The position numbers were made by a program, and so were the translations under genes. 64,000 nt of DNA, taken from Lamellibrachia satsuma. Its lineage: Eukaryota > Annelida > Polychaeta > Sabellida > Siboglinidae. How positions within the stretch are numbered: the stretch's first letter is position 1; every line of letters begins with the position of its first letter. The notes under the pieces were generated by a model. The model saw only the letters and a program-made list of their open reading frames with translations. It made no database searches and was not told the origin of the DNA. This document shows positions 31,401 through 35,301 of this stretch, in pieces. Location: contig BSQZ01000072.1 of assembly GCA_033239005.1 (NCBI GenBank), positions 689,001 to 753,000 on the forward strand, given 5' to 3'.

Positions 31401-33074
31401 GTATGCACTGGTACATGTGTCAGTTGTCAGTATGCACTGGTGTACATGTCAGTTGTCAGCATGCACGAGTGCATGTGTCAGTTGTCATTATGCACTGATG
31501 CATTTGTCAGTTGTCAGTATGCACTGATGCATTTGTCAGTTTGCACTAGTGCATGTGTCAGCTGTCAGTACTCAGATATGTTAGTAATACTTCTGCAATC
31601 ATTAATGCTAGAATTATATGTGACCATTTTTTTTTAAACCAAGACTCACAAATGACTAACATCAAATAATTAGTGTGCCAGCCTTGTCCCGGCACAGCTG
31701 TCTACAGGTGTCAGACAAAGGTTTGACATGTTAATAATAATTATTTCCTGTTTGCAGTAAATCAATCCCGAGGTCACTTCTCTCAACAGAGGGCACTGTG
31801 GTAGTGTTCAGCGTGTGGCAGCACAAGACCTTTCTACCTCATGACTTCCTTGGGGAAGTCGTACTGTCACTGAGTGATGCCACCGAGATTGGTCGTCTAG
31901 AAACCATTGATGACACGTGTGGTGTCATGATGCCACTGAAGAGACCCGTGGAACCAAGAGATGGACCATTCCAAGTAGGTCCATTCTCTAGTAGTTGCAG
32001 TAGTCATACCATTCCTTTATATTTAAGGAAACTCCTTTAAATTCCTTTATCTGTTCTCTTCCCTTGAAATTCCTTCGTATTCCTTTTGTTTGTCCTTTAA
32101 TTTCTTTTTTTCAAGGCCAGAAAAAACCACCACCAAGGAAGTACTAAATTGTGAATAGTATGCATTGTTTCATGATTGACTGATCTATTGCTTACTCATT
32201 TTGTGTGAACATATCTTGTTTAAATTTGACCAGCTAAAAGTTGACTCTGCTCTGCAAGTATATCTGTAGGACTAATTCTTATGAAAACCTTAAAAATTTC
32301 TAAAAATATTCTATTTGATTTCTTTATTTTCTAACAAAACAATCCTGTAAATTCCTTTATTTGTGGATGACTGCAGTTGGACATATCAAATGTTGGGTAG
32401 GGTTTCTCTTGTAGCTTATCAGTTAGACCAAATTTTGTTCATGACTGCTTAGATTTATATATAATGCTCCAATACAAATGCTATGTAATTGCAGCCATTC
32501 TAAATTATTCTGAAATACAAAACTTCTGGTAAAGTTATCATACCTTGACTACAGGTTGTCTAATGTCTACTTCTTATGATAAATAACACACAAAATGTTG
32601 AGGTGCATATGTTGCAGTAGGATTGCTACATAGTGTGTGCCGACTCTTAAAAGATTCTAAATTGGATCTTGAAAATGGCTTAAAAACAGGAATTTTTAAA
32701 GAAAGGTATTTCTTAAATTTTATATGGCAAAGGTGGAATGTGCTGTATATCGCTGAGTAATATGCTTCATTTTTCTTAGGGGGGGTAGACTTTTTTATTG
32801 AATTTGTCAAAAAGGTCTTTACAAATTTTCAAAGTAGTTGTCTTAAAAAATTCTTAAATCTGATCAGCCTGAAGCCACACCCTGCTTGTACTTAAATTGT
32901 AGCTCTTTTTGACAGGTTTTGCGAGAACGGTGTCAGCGTGACAAAGTGGCAAGTTCTCTCGTGAAGTGTCGTCGGTCGATGGCAGGAGGCGGAAGGACGT
33001 TGTGTGCTCCAATGCATTTCATTCTCTCTAGCGTGTGCGGAAACATTAAGAATGTCAAACATGTCTTCAGCTGA
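723..33074 (+). CDS. UNC13D/BAIAP3-like: Munc13-4/BAIAP3-type protein, 26 exons, 5' partial
   Basis: Exons: 723-830, 12379-12438, 12933-12999, 13406-13580, 14434-14550, 15070-15151, 16171-16281, 17204-17317, 17971-18689, 19693-19864, 20734-20867, 21418-21508, 22233-22436, 22872-23032, 23711-23837, 24326-24394, 24677-24751, 26065-26172, 27004-27285, 27887-28024, 28696-28728, 29041-29202, 30030-30117, 30697-30859, 31758-31974, 32916-33074. All borders are GT-AG and all phases agree, giving 1311 codons plus TGA. Rough residues: C2A 57-240, Ser/Cys/His-rich insert 279-517, MUN region 518-1103, C2B 1113-1255. Family knowledge: Munc13-4 and BAIAP3 tether and prime secretory vesicles for SNARE-driven exocytosis, acting in the cytosol at the target membrane. 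Without the insert the length is close to human UNC13D (about 1090 aa), so only a short N-terminus should be missing to the left. The C2A long loop (IKRLFRQLRSSIDQGRGSDY) is typical of this subfamily rather than of Munc13-1. Which of the two vertebrate paralogues is closer cannot be settled by eye. Confidence 0.93.
872..1299. mobile_element. Short TIR element with candidate 9-bp target duplication
   Basis: The inner ends are inverted relatives of each other (CAGGGTTGGGTTAAATT near 879; the reverse complement of AATTGAACCCAGTCCCAGC near 1265). GGAATTACC occurs directly on both sides (863-871 and 1300-1308). There is no coding capacity. A duplication of this length would suit a Mutator-type element, which is inference. 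Confidence 0.5.
1408..1452. repeat. (AT)n microsatellite
   Basis: An almost pure AT dinucleotide run of about 44 bp. Confidence 0.95.
2352..2732 (+). pseudogene. LINE reverse-transcriptase C-terminal fragment
   Basis: Reading with frame changes gives RDILKLQCVQNCMARVV at the start and WNSLPVSVKSVENIATFRRK followed by LKTHLF and a stop at the end. The second motif is the standard C-terminus of CR1/Jockey-type non-LTR retrotransposon ORF2. Frameshifts show it is dead. Confidence 0.8.
2880..3380 (-). mobile_element. LINE 3' end fragment, copy a
   Basis: On the minus strand, 3327-3067 encodes MIPELRDLSYESRMLQCGLT and later RKYSFSQRAINEWNKLPND, followed by a 3' UTR. The same protein and UTR recur on the plus strand at 38680-39105, so the two belong to one LINE family. 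The copy is 5'-truncated, as is usual after target-primed reverse transcription. Confidence 0.85.
3395..3711. repeat. TATACACTATA(n)GTA tandem/palindromic array, left half
   Basis: Many imperfect copies of a ~20-bp unit built from GTATACACTATA and ACTATATGTAGTATACAC, strongly self-complementary. It continues at 4834-4996 on the other side of a TIR element. Confidence 0.9.
3712..4833. mobile_element. 1.1-kb TIR element, possibly hAT-type, non-autonomous
   Basis: It starts CAGGGGTGAGATTTAGC (3712-3728) and ends with the inverse of CAGTGGTGAGATTTAGC (4817-4833), one mismatch in 17. CAGNGGT ends are typical of hAT transposons. ACTATA lies directly on both outer sides, but the surrounding DNA is itself a repeat of ACTATA, so a true 8-bp duplication cannot be proved. 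No transposase reading frame was seen. Near the right end are GGCGCCATTGGCGACCGC-type GC-rich motifs. Confidence 0.7.
4834..4996. repeat. TATACACTATA array, right half
   Basis: The same unit as at 3395-3711, resuming directly after the TIR element. Confidence 0.88.
6425..7075. repeat. Dispersed composite repeat, copy 1
   Basis: About 650 bp that recurs in inverted orientation at 16445-17115 in another intron of the same gene. Shared landmarks include the block with CATCTTAATTTCATGGGCTG (near 7013) and the AATTGTAATT-rich end near 6430-6530. A related end also occurs at 872-1299. Confidence 0.75.
7905..8030. repeat. Dispersed repeat, direct copy of 9395-9515
   Basis: Both blocks run from TTTAACCAA through TTCAGTGT, CAATGTCCC, GTTCAGTT and ATTGCCTTTAA in the same order, with moderate divergence. 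Confidence 0.7.
8217..8236. repeat. (TA)n microsatellite
   Basis: A short run of TA dinucleotides. Confidence 0.9.
8315..8660. repeat. Tandem duplication of ~200 bp
   Basis: The segment from about 8321 (GGATTACACATCACATGGGA) recurs about 200 bp later from about 8519. The order of motifs is the same: TTTATTGT, TGAAAACCT, AAACCAAA, then a GGGAAG stretch. The copies are clearly diverged. Confidence 0.72.
9395..9515. repeat. Dispersed repeat, direct copy of 7905-8030
   Basis: The second copy of the block at 7905-8030, same orientation, 1.5 kb downstream. Confidence 0.7.
10800..10872. repeat. GTGGGTATACCT(TGT) tandem repeat
   Basis: Five to six copies of a short unit containing GTGGGTATACC. Confidence 0.9.
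11845..12190. repeat. Degenerate ~18-bp tandem array
   Basis: About 18 imperfect copies of a unit near AATCAAATATCCACTGAT, with substitutions and small length changes between copies. The array is old compared with the near-perfect arrays elsewhere in the gene. Confidence 0.85.
12379..12438 (+). CDS. UNC13-like exon 2
   Basis: TTGCAG|GTG to AAG|GTAGGT, 20 residues VFGFGVEKRQSISSELQLLK in phase 0. It aligns with the AFHVEPEEH segment of UNC13D just before C2A. Confidence 0.85.
12713..12760 (+). pseudogene. Decayed partial duplicate of exon 2 and its acceptor
   Basis: TTTTGGAG...ATGGATGGTGTCG...GCTTTGAAGTA matches TTTTGGAA...ATGGATGGCGTTG...GCTTTGGAGTA around the real exon 2 start at 12379. 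The AG acceptor is lost. The homology was judged by eye over about 50 bp. Confidence 0.4.
12761..12924. repeat. GTAAGCAAT tandem array abutting exon 3
   Basis: First a 16-bp unit (GTAAGCAATAACGGAA, about four copies), then a 20-bp unit (GTAAGCAATAATGGAAATTA, about seven copies). Every unit contains GTAAG, the core of a 5' splice site. The array ends a few bases before the polypyrimidine tract of the exon 3 acceptor. Confidence 0.93.
12933..12999 (+). CDS. UNC13-like exon 3, start of C2A
   Basis: GTTTCAG|CCA to ACAG|GTAGGT, ending in phase 1. It encodes PSNIVLSVQLVEARNLKPNY then ITG, the first strand and Ca2+-binding loop 1 of a C2 domain. The usual first loop Asp (as in KDVSG) is replaced here (NYITG). 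Confidence 0.9.
13055..13225 (-). repeat. Dispersed repeat family B, inverted copy
   Basis: The reverse complement matches 18940-19150 and 27355-27575: TGAACACAAG, then CTTTATCATAATTTTTCCA, then AAACAAATCTGT. There is no coding content. Confidence 0.7.
13406..13580 (+). CDS. UNC13-like exon 4, C2A
   Basis: TTTCAG|ATTCG to CAATT|GTGAGT, phases 1 to 2. It encodes DSRDPYCILGVVFAKTPRP and later AIKGTVCPKWQEEFQ, the SDPYC and NPxWxExF signatures of a C2 domain, separated by a Ser/Arg-rich loop. Confidence 0.93.
13750..13850. repeat. ~45-bp tandem duplication
   Basis: Two successive copies share CTCCTSCRAGTKCTGTAA and a TATATATTC segment. No coding role was seen. Confidence 0.5.
14434..14550 (+). 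CDS. UNC13-like exon 5, C2A
   Basis: TTTGTAG|TGACG to AAGAG|GTAATA, phases 2 to 2. It encodes FDVQEYYNQALHVIIWDDTS, the strand and Ca2+-binding loop 3 of C2A (UNC13D: SFHLDMWDLD). Confidence 0.92.
15070..15151 (+). CDS. UNC13-like exon 6, C2A
   Basis: TTTTACAG|TCTG to AAG|GTAAGG, phases 2 to 0. It encodes LFRQLRSSIDQGRGSDYIIG then QCRVPLK, corresponding to the UNC13D LRRIFKEARKDKGQDDFLG loop. Confidence 0.92.
15165..15450. repeat. AT-rich low-complexity stretch
   Basis: Variations on AAATAAATAA, TTAAATAA and TAAGTTA; no exon. Confidence 0.7.
15785..15880 (+). repeat. Dispersed repeat family D
   Basis: CAGTGGAACTTTGATTCTG, AGCAGCACATTTTATTACAG and CAGGAACAGGGAA recur in inverted form near 24800-24905. 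The CAGTNGAACTTTGAT start resembles the ends of pogo-type elements (inference). Confidence 0.55.
16171..16281 (+). CDS. UNC13-like exon 7, end of C2A
   Basis: CACACAG|GAT to CAG|GTGAGA, 37 residues in phase 0. It encodes DIPAGGCDQWFDLYEDRKQK and GQLRLRLQLSIKQ, the last two C2 strands (UNC13D: DQWYPLEPR...GQCHLQFQL). Confidence 0.93.
16445..17115. repeat. Dispersed composite repeat, copy 2 (inverted)
   Basis: The reverse complement of the 6425-7075 block in overall order, including CAGCCCATGAAATTAAGATG (near 16563) and the GTTACAATGGTTAAATACAA end near 17025. Confidence 0.75.
17204..17317 (+). CDS. UNC13-like exon 8
   Basis: TTATGAAG|GAAGCT to CACAG|GTAAGA, 38 residues in phase 0. It encodes MEDYYHIVRKLYIHALKALS, the first helix after C2A (UNC13D: YTVHLHLLQQLVSHE). 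Confidence 0.88.
17590..17840 (+). mobile_element. SINE fragment, copy a
   Basis: It shares TTCACTCC, CAATCAGCTGTATAAATGAG, TACTTGGCT, AGTCTTCG and GGAACAGGTGTGCCAG with the complete element at 20041-20370, in the same order and orientation. The tRNA-like head is missing or decayed. Confidence 0.75.
17971..18689 (+). CDS. UNC13-like exon 9: 240-residue Ser/Cys/His-rich insert
   Basis: Acceptor TTAATTGTAG|TTG, donor CTCAT|GTAAGT, ending in phase 2. At 719 nt it is by far the largest exon. It starts LQKQHRSLDGLSDTSSKSAS and holds CKSC, CQCCGANTSLRHQC and many Ser/Thr. It ends VQNHFSKVTQVLM, which runs into the MUN region in the next exon. The low-complexity composition predicts disorder. The Cys/His spacing could bind metal but matches no zinc finger I know. 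No counterpart of this length exists in human UNC13D, as remembered. The nucleotide word TGTCA/TGACA is strongly over-used. Confidence 0.88.
18940..19150 (+). repeat. Dispersed repeat family B
   Basis: GTCGCCATCTATCAAGCTAC and CATAATTTTTCCATT recur at 27355-27575, and inverted at 13055-13225. Confidence 0.75.
19693..19864 (+). CDS. UNC13-like exon 10, MUN start
   Basis: CACCAG|GGAG to ACAGAG|GTGAGG, phases 2 to 0. It encodes ELIVIMELVTTTTYDCVVSD and LLREKVTKLEAELSLLQP, amphipathic helices at the start of the MUN region. Confidence 0.85.
20041..20445 (+). mobile_element. tRNA-derived SINE with opposed tRNA-like ends
   Basis: The left end on the plus strand is tRNA-like: GGGGCATGGTAGCATAGCAG holds an A box and GGTTCAAATAC (near 20096) a B box. 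The body carries CACTCAGCTGTATAAATGAG and ends near 20370. From 20445 leftwards on the minus strand a second tRNA-like head is seen: GGGGCACTGTATCTCAGCTG, then GGGTTTGAGTCTACC. Neither head folds into an intact tRNA acceptor stem, so neither is called as a tRNA gene. Confidence 0.78.
20734..20867 (+). CDS. UNC13-like exon 11, MUN
   Basis: GGTTTCAG|TTG to TTTGGG|GTATGT, ending in phase 2. It encodes TLFSYTATTYVTYMVERIRK and LPMLFPPNQLDTEAVDKSLG, like the UNC13D segment [20 protein letters not shown]. Confidence 0.88.
21418..21508 (+). CDS. UNC13-like exon 12, MUN
   Basis: GTGTTTTCAG|CGTT to CTTCAG|GTACTG, phases 2 to 0. It encodes VLSRLLNLRVWACNKHALQQ. Confidence 0.85.
21590..21745 (-). mobile_element. 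LINE 3' fragment, copy c
   Basis: A decayed match on the minus strand to the C-terminus and 3' part seen at 2880-3380 and 38860-38960 (TCATTTAT, CTCTGTGAGAA, TACTTTCT, TTTGTGTCCTCT in the same order). Confidence 0.7.
22233..22436 (+). CDS. UNC13-like exon 13, MUN
   Basis: CTTCAG|AAT to AGCAAG|GTTGGT, 68 residues in phase 0, including NDVRSWVQSKLDTLHSNVRD and VAQYFDQFDIDYFRLASLTM. The acidic/aromatic helix fits the region ahead of MHD1. Confidence 0.9.
22515..22635. repeat. TATAATACGCCCCCAA(G) tandem repeat
   Basis: Six or seven imperfect copies of a 15-17-bp unit containing TATAATACGCCCCC. Similar TATAATACGC runs occur at the ends of some animal DNA transposons, so it may be a transposon end (inference). 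Confidence 0.75.
22872..23032 (+). CDS. UNC13-like exon 14, MUN
   Basis: TTTCTGCAG|TTG to CCAAG|GTTTGT, ending in phase 2. It encodes LATRAQDLMHAMDSYQLRYH and VSLQFYLALKDFLEVIRTNI, matching UNC13D GESLFQLYISLKELCQL. Confidence 0.92.
23060..23290 (+). repeat. Dispersed repeat family C
   Basis: GAAAAATCAAACCTA, TCCACTACG, TGAAATCGTCGGATAAACTA and TTGACCGGATCCAATCAAAA recur in the same order near 28345-28450 and 42610-42745. Confidence 0.75.
23496..23723 (+). repeat. 38-bp minisatellite carrying a splice acceptor
   Basis: The 38-bp unit is 25 nt ending TTGGTTTTAG followed by GGAGCTGTTCAAG. Copies of the 13-nt exon piece start at 23521, 23559, 23597, 23635, 23673 and 23711. Only the last continues into coding sequence. 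The copies differ by a single base (at 23655), so the array is young. Confidence 0.97.
23711..23837 (+). CDS. UNC13-like exon 15, MUN
   Basis: TTTTAG|GGAG to AAAGAC|GTGAGT, phases 2 to 0. It encodes ELFKVSLANYQSWFKTTVIF and RDVCIRRMEKALEIEKD (UNC13D: [22 protein letters not shown]). The start was chosen as the only acceptor copy that keeps the frame. Confidence 0.92.
24326..24394 (+). CDS. UNC13-like exon 16, MUN
   Basis: CTTGTAG|GTT to ACAAAG|GTATGT, 23 residues in phase 0, VVQVTCLVKYSNSSVDVLSC then FTK (UNC13D: [20 protein letters not shown]). Confidence 0.92.
24677..24751 (+). CDS. UNC13-like exon 17, MUN
   Basis: TTCTGCAG|ATA to ACTGAT|GTACGT, 25 residues in phase 0, beginning IITEWMQINFADPDIALLGV, like the WPDPEEAFMITVKFVEDT segment of UNC13D. 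Confidence 0.9.
24800..24905 (-). repeat. Dispersed repeat family D, inverted copy
   Basis: The reverse complement of the 15785-15880 block (CTGCTATACTAAAATGTGT against ACACATTTTAGTATAGCAG, AATAGGGAA). Confidence 0.5.
25075..25110. repeat. 17-bp arm palindrome
   Basis: GTCTGCCTCATGCATCT and its inverse AGATGCATGAGACAGAC, separated by AG, with one mismatch. Confidence 0.85.
25770..25948 (-). mobile_element. Possible pogo/mariner-type transposon end
   Basis: A GC-rich block ends in TAACGAGGCTTGACTG followed by TA. Read on the minus strand it starts CAGTCAAGCCTCGTTATAAT, which resembles the CAGTNNAACCTCGNTATAACG ends of pogo-like elements flanked by TA. The other end was not located. Confidence 0.4.
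26065..26172 (+). CDS. UNC13-like exon 18, MUN
   Basis: TCACCAG|ACG to GAGCAG|GTATGT, 36 residues in phase 0, including TICDGAVQYAEKIEMILEKN (UNC13D: DTCRLALVYCSLIKARA). Confidence 0.92.
26622..26892. repeat. 15-bp minisatellite, about 18 copies
   Basis: The unit is CTACTCCGCCAATGT, with a block of AGTGT variants in the middle (26715-26790). Because 15 is a multiple of three, long open frames appear on both strands; none is a gene. Confidence 0.97.
27004..27285 (+). CDS. UNC13-like exon 19, MUN (MHD2 side)
   Basis: TTGCAG|CTG to GCTGCT|GTGAGT, 94 residues in phase 0. It includes LCISLNNIEHVRQFLDELHQ (UNC13D: [21 protein letters not shown]) and MTVDLQAYFAALMKSKPETA. Confidence 0.95.
27355..27575 (+). 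repeat. Dispersed repeat family B, second plus-strand copy
   Basis: GTCGCCATCTATCAGGCTAC and CACAATTTTTCCATTTGAAA match 18940-19150. A GCATGCATGCATGC run follows near 27581. Confidence 0.75.
27887..28024 (+). CDS. UNC13-like exon 20, MHD2
   Basis: CTGCCAG|ATT to GTTGGG|GTAAGT, 46 residues in phase 0. It includes IDPLLDYLDTNLGMFYERLE and ILEHIWDATIEVFHEMLLVG (UNC13D: [20 protein letters not shown]). Confidence 0.95.
28345..28450 (+). repeat. Dispersed repeat family C
   Basis: GAAAAATCAAACCTAGTATC, TGCAAATG and TTTGACCAGATC match 23060-23290. Confidence 0.65.
28696..28728 (+). CDS. UNC13-like exon 21 (33-nt exon)
   Basis: TTTCCAG|CAA to TTGTCG|GTAAGT, 11 residues QSPEYYKQMLS in phase 0. It is short but both sites are strong and the phase fits its neighbours. 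Confidence 0.8.
29041..29202 (+). CDS. UNC13-like exon 22, MHD2 end
   Basis: TTTTACAG|CAT to TCACCG|GTAAGA, 54 residues in phase 0. It includes HLQLIEAYFNNEGTSSSCWT and QLMLLYYEDLAESP (UNC13D: [20 protein letters not shown]). A second possible acceptor, CTGCAG, lies 9 nt downstream in frame. Confidence 0.92.
30030..30117 (+). CDS. UNC13-like exon 23, start of C2B
   Basis: TGACCAG|ACT to AAAAG|GTACTC, ending in phase 1. It encodes REYYGHLGVKIGFISKTADC and VSLHIK, the first C2B strand (UNC13D: [20 protein letters not shown]). Confidence 0.92.
30697..30859 (+). CDS. UNC13-like exon 24, C2B
   Basis: TTCCACAG|TGCTG to CAGTT|GTGAGT, phases 1 to 2. It encodes VLHASHLPTMKPNGMCDAYV and CSSPLFHEIFQF (UNC13D: [20 protein letters not shown]...HPLFDETFEF). 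The first loop Asp (LDSNG) is Lys here (MKPNG). Confidence 0.95.
30860..31565 (+). repeat. 29-bp minisatellite carrying a splice donor
   Basis: The unit contains GTGAGTATGCACTGGTGCAT. GTGAGT occurs at 30860 (the real donor), 30889, 30918, 30947, 30976, 31034 and 31063, and GTGAGC at 31005. Further copies to about 31565 have drifted to GTCAGTATGCACTAGTGCAT. About 24 copies in all. Long open frames in it are periodic artefacts. Confidence 0.96.
31758..31974 (+). CDS. UNC13-like exon 25, C2B
   Basis: TTTGCAG|TAAA to TTCCAA|GTAGGT, phases 2 to 0. It includes VVVFSVWQHKTFLPHDFLGE (UNC13D: LLLTVLDYDTLGADDLEGE). The two loop-3 Asp residues of a Ca2+-binding C2 (DYD) are replaced by Gln and Lys (QHK). 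Confidence 0.95.
32916..33074 (+). CDS. UNC13-like exon 26, C-terminal tail
   Basis: TTGACAG|GTT to the TGA at 33072, 52 residues in phase 0. It begins VLRERCQRDKVASSLVKCRR and ends GNIKNVKHVFS. The basic, Cys-containing tail follows C2B; its own function is unknown. Confidence 0.9.
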   Translation, partial: VLRERCQRDKVASSLVKCRRSMAGGGRTLCAPMHFILSSVCGNIKNVKHVFS

Positions 33075-33137
33075 TCAGTCAACGGGTCAACCAAGTGTCA
33101 ATGTAACAAACTGTTATAGAGTCAACCAGAGATTTTA

Positions 33138-33143
33138 AATAAA
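33138..33143 (+). terminator. Poly(A) signal of the UNC13-like gene
   Basis: The first AATAAA after the stop, 64 nt downstream. Another AATAAA at about 33546 (GTTGAAATAAAGATTCATTT) could give a longer 3' UTR. Confidence 0.65.
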
Positions 33144-33774
33144 TTTTCTATATTTTGATATGTATTTATTGCAAGTGTGTAAAACATGCTGTGGTGTATA
33201 TTGACATTTTGTAATATGTATTTAATTTGTTGATAACTGTTTGTTATTGTGATGGAGAAATGTGATGATTAGATTTCAACATTTTCATAAATCAATTAAT
33301 GTTGAGGCACCACCAATATTTTCTTTCAGGCTGTCATGAATACAAATGAAAATTACATTGATACACTCTAGCTTGTTGGCACTAATTAAGTATTGTTCAT
33401 GAACTACTATTGATGTTTTCACTATTATAACAGGGTAAACGGTATAATCGTACTGTTTTTTTTGCTTTATCCTGCAAATTGCAACTAATGTTAATTACTG
33501 CATTATCGATGTTAATGTTCCAACCCGACATGTTTTGTTTGTTGAAATAAAGATTCATTTATTAATACATTTCTCCAATGTACAATATCAAAGTCAAGTT
33601 CCAGAAAGGATAGATATATACATGTTAGGTAGGGGGTCTTTCACAAAACTAACAAAGCTTTAGGGGGTGTACTGGCCAGTGTTATGACGCATTACAAGTG
33701 GTGGGACATACTTTATGGATAGCCCCTGTGGATAATTTAGTAGAGAACACAACTTGATGGAAACATTTAGAAAA

Positions 33775-33975
33775 GTGATGACGTCATTACGAACATCTAC
33801 TAATGCCATTAAGAACATCTACTAATGCCATTAAAAGCATCTACTAACGTCATTAAGAACATCTACTAATGCCATTAAGAACATCTACTAACACCATTAA
33901 GAACATCTACTAACACCATTAAGAACATCTACTAACACCATTAAGAACATCTACTAACACCATTAAGAACATCTG
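33775..33975. repeat. 22-bp tandem array
   Basis: About nine copies of AAGAACATCTACTAACACCATT, with GCC/GTC variants in the early copies. Confidence 0.95.
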
Positions 33976-34783
33976 ATGCAGCTCCAGTTCTGTATCACAA
34001 CAGTAACAATGTGATTCTTCACCAGTATTCGGCCTATTTATTATAGAATACCGTTTTCTTAAAGGAATATGATTTATTAGCAGAATGTAGTTTCATTAAA
34101 AAATTACGAGTTACTTTAATATTTCTTTCATTCTAAGTGTATTGGCATGGTTTTCGTTAAGTTGATTGTACTAATTACAATTTGTTTGGAATGCAAGTTA
34201 ATAATTCACGTTTGACTGCCTTTATGCTAAGGAAATGTGTAAATAAAGTTGATGTGGTATGTCTTGAAAACAATATGTCACATGCGTACAATTGTATACT
34301 GTATTTGTTCAGTATTATTATTGTTAAATCTTGTATTAGTTTTATTTGTAATAGGGCAAGTAACCAAAATATTACTCTTCTTTTCTTGCCCTTTTTTGAC
34401 AGTTGTATAGTTATGTATTGTAATGATGACATCACTGCTTAAATGATGTGTGTCTGTTGTTGAAATAAATTCATTCATAATCAGATATATTGTATTCCAC
34501 TAGCAAAATGTAATTTTGTTTACAAAGATTCCATTGCCAAAATGTTATTTAATTTCACAAAAACTACAATTTGTCACAACAAAACTGCAATTTTTGCAAT
34601 TATGTTGATGAAATTTCCTTTTTAATAGCAATTCTGCTGCAGTGAAACATTTCTATTAGGCTATGTTTTTACAATCATCAAAATTAAAAACCTTTGTTCT
34701 TTTGACCATCTATGAAACGCCACATAATACGCTCTCAGCGAGACCCGTAGTTACCAAATGCCAGCCACTTTGTCATAAATTAT

Positions 34784-34827
34784 ATATATATGTATAAAAA
34801 ATATACAATCTTGTATATATCAGCAGA

Positions 34828-34910
<83 letters not shown>
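34784..34910. repeat. (AT)n microsatellite
   Basis: An uninterrupted TA run from about 34838 to 34908, preceded by broken AT repeats. Confidence 0.95.
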
Positions 34911-34913
<3 letters not shown>

Positions 34914-35163
34914 AACAAAATAATTATGCTGCTGATACTAGTATTTTACGATTCCGACAGGTGGCGGTAACAATTAGCGCCCTCCCCCGGATAGTTAGAT
35001 AACAAAATCGTTCTCGTTCCCGAACTTCACAAATTTGTAGGAAGCTTGCAACAAATCGAAGTATTTGGAACACATTTTTTTACAGTGTTCCACAGTAACA
35101 TGTAACAGACGAAGTTGTACTGTTGTTTTTATGTTTTATAGTGCATGTTCAGCTATAATTTAA

Positions 35164-35301
35164 ATGGATCAGGTAGTTTGTCGAGAGAAGTATGGGTCGG
35201 AACCGACGCTAAGGAAAACTTATCGCGGACGCGGTTCCGGTGACCAGTTACGAATTGTGGACTCTAATAAGAGATTCAGTTCGACTTTTAGCTTTTTTAG
35301 A
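35164..35301 (+). CDS. RUSF1: RUSF1 exon 1
   Basis: ATG at 35164 to AGA|GTAAGT, 46 codons, phase 0. This start is the first ATG of the open frame and follows an AT-rich leader. The product MDQVVCREKYGSE fits the vertebrate N-terminal LCSEQFGSG motif. Confidence 0.8.

Larger units (their letters stand above)
33144..35163. other. Intergenic region between the two genes
   Basis: About 2 kb between two genes on the same strand. It holds a second AATAAA near 33546, a 22-bp tandem array (33775-33975), AT-rich sequence with another AATAAA near 34463 that looks like a retroelement 3' tail, and an AT microsatellite. No CpG-rich promoter or TATA box was recognised ahead of 35164. Confidence 0.7.

Noticed and set aside
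31215..31637. 140-codon frame rich in VSVVSMHWYMCQLS
   Set aside because: It reads through the 29-bp minisatellite and has no independent coding evidence.
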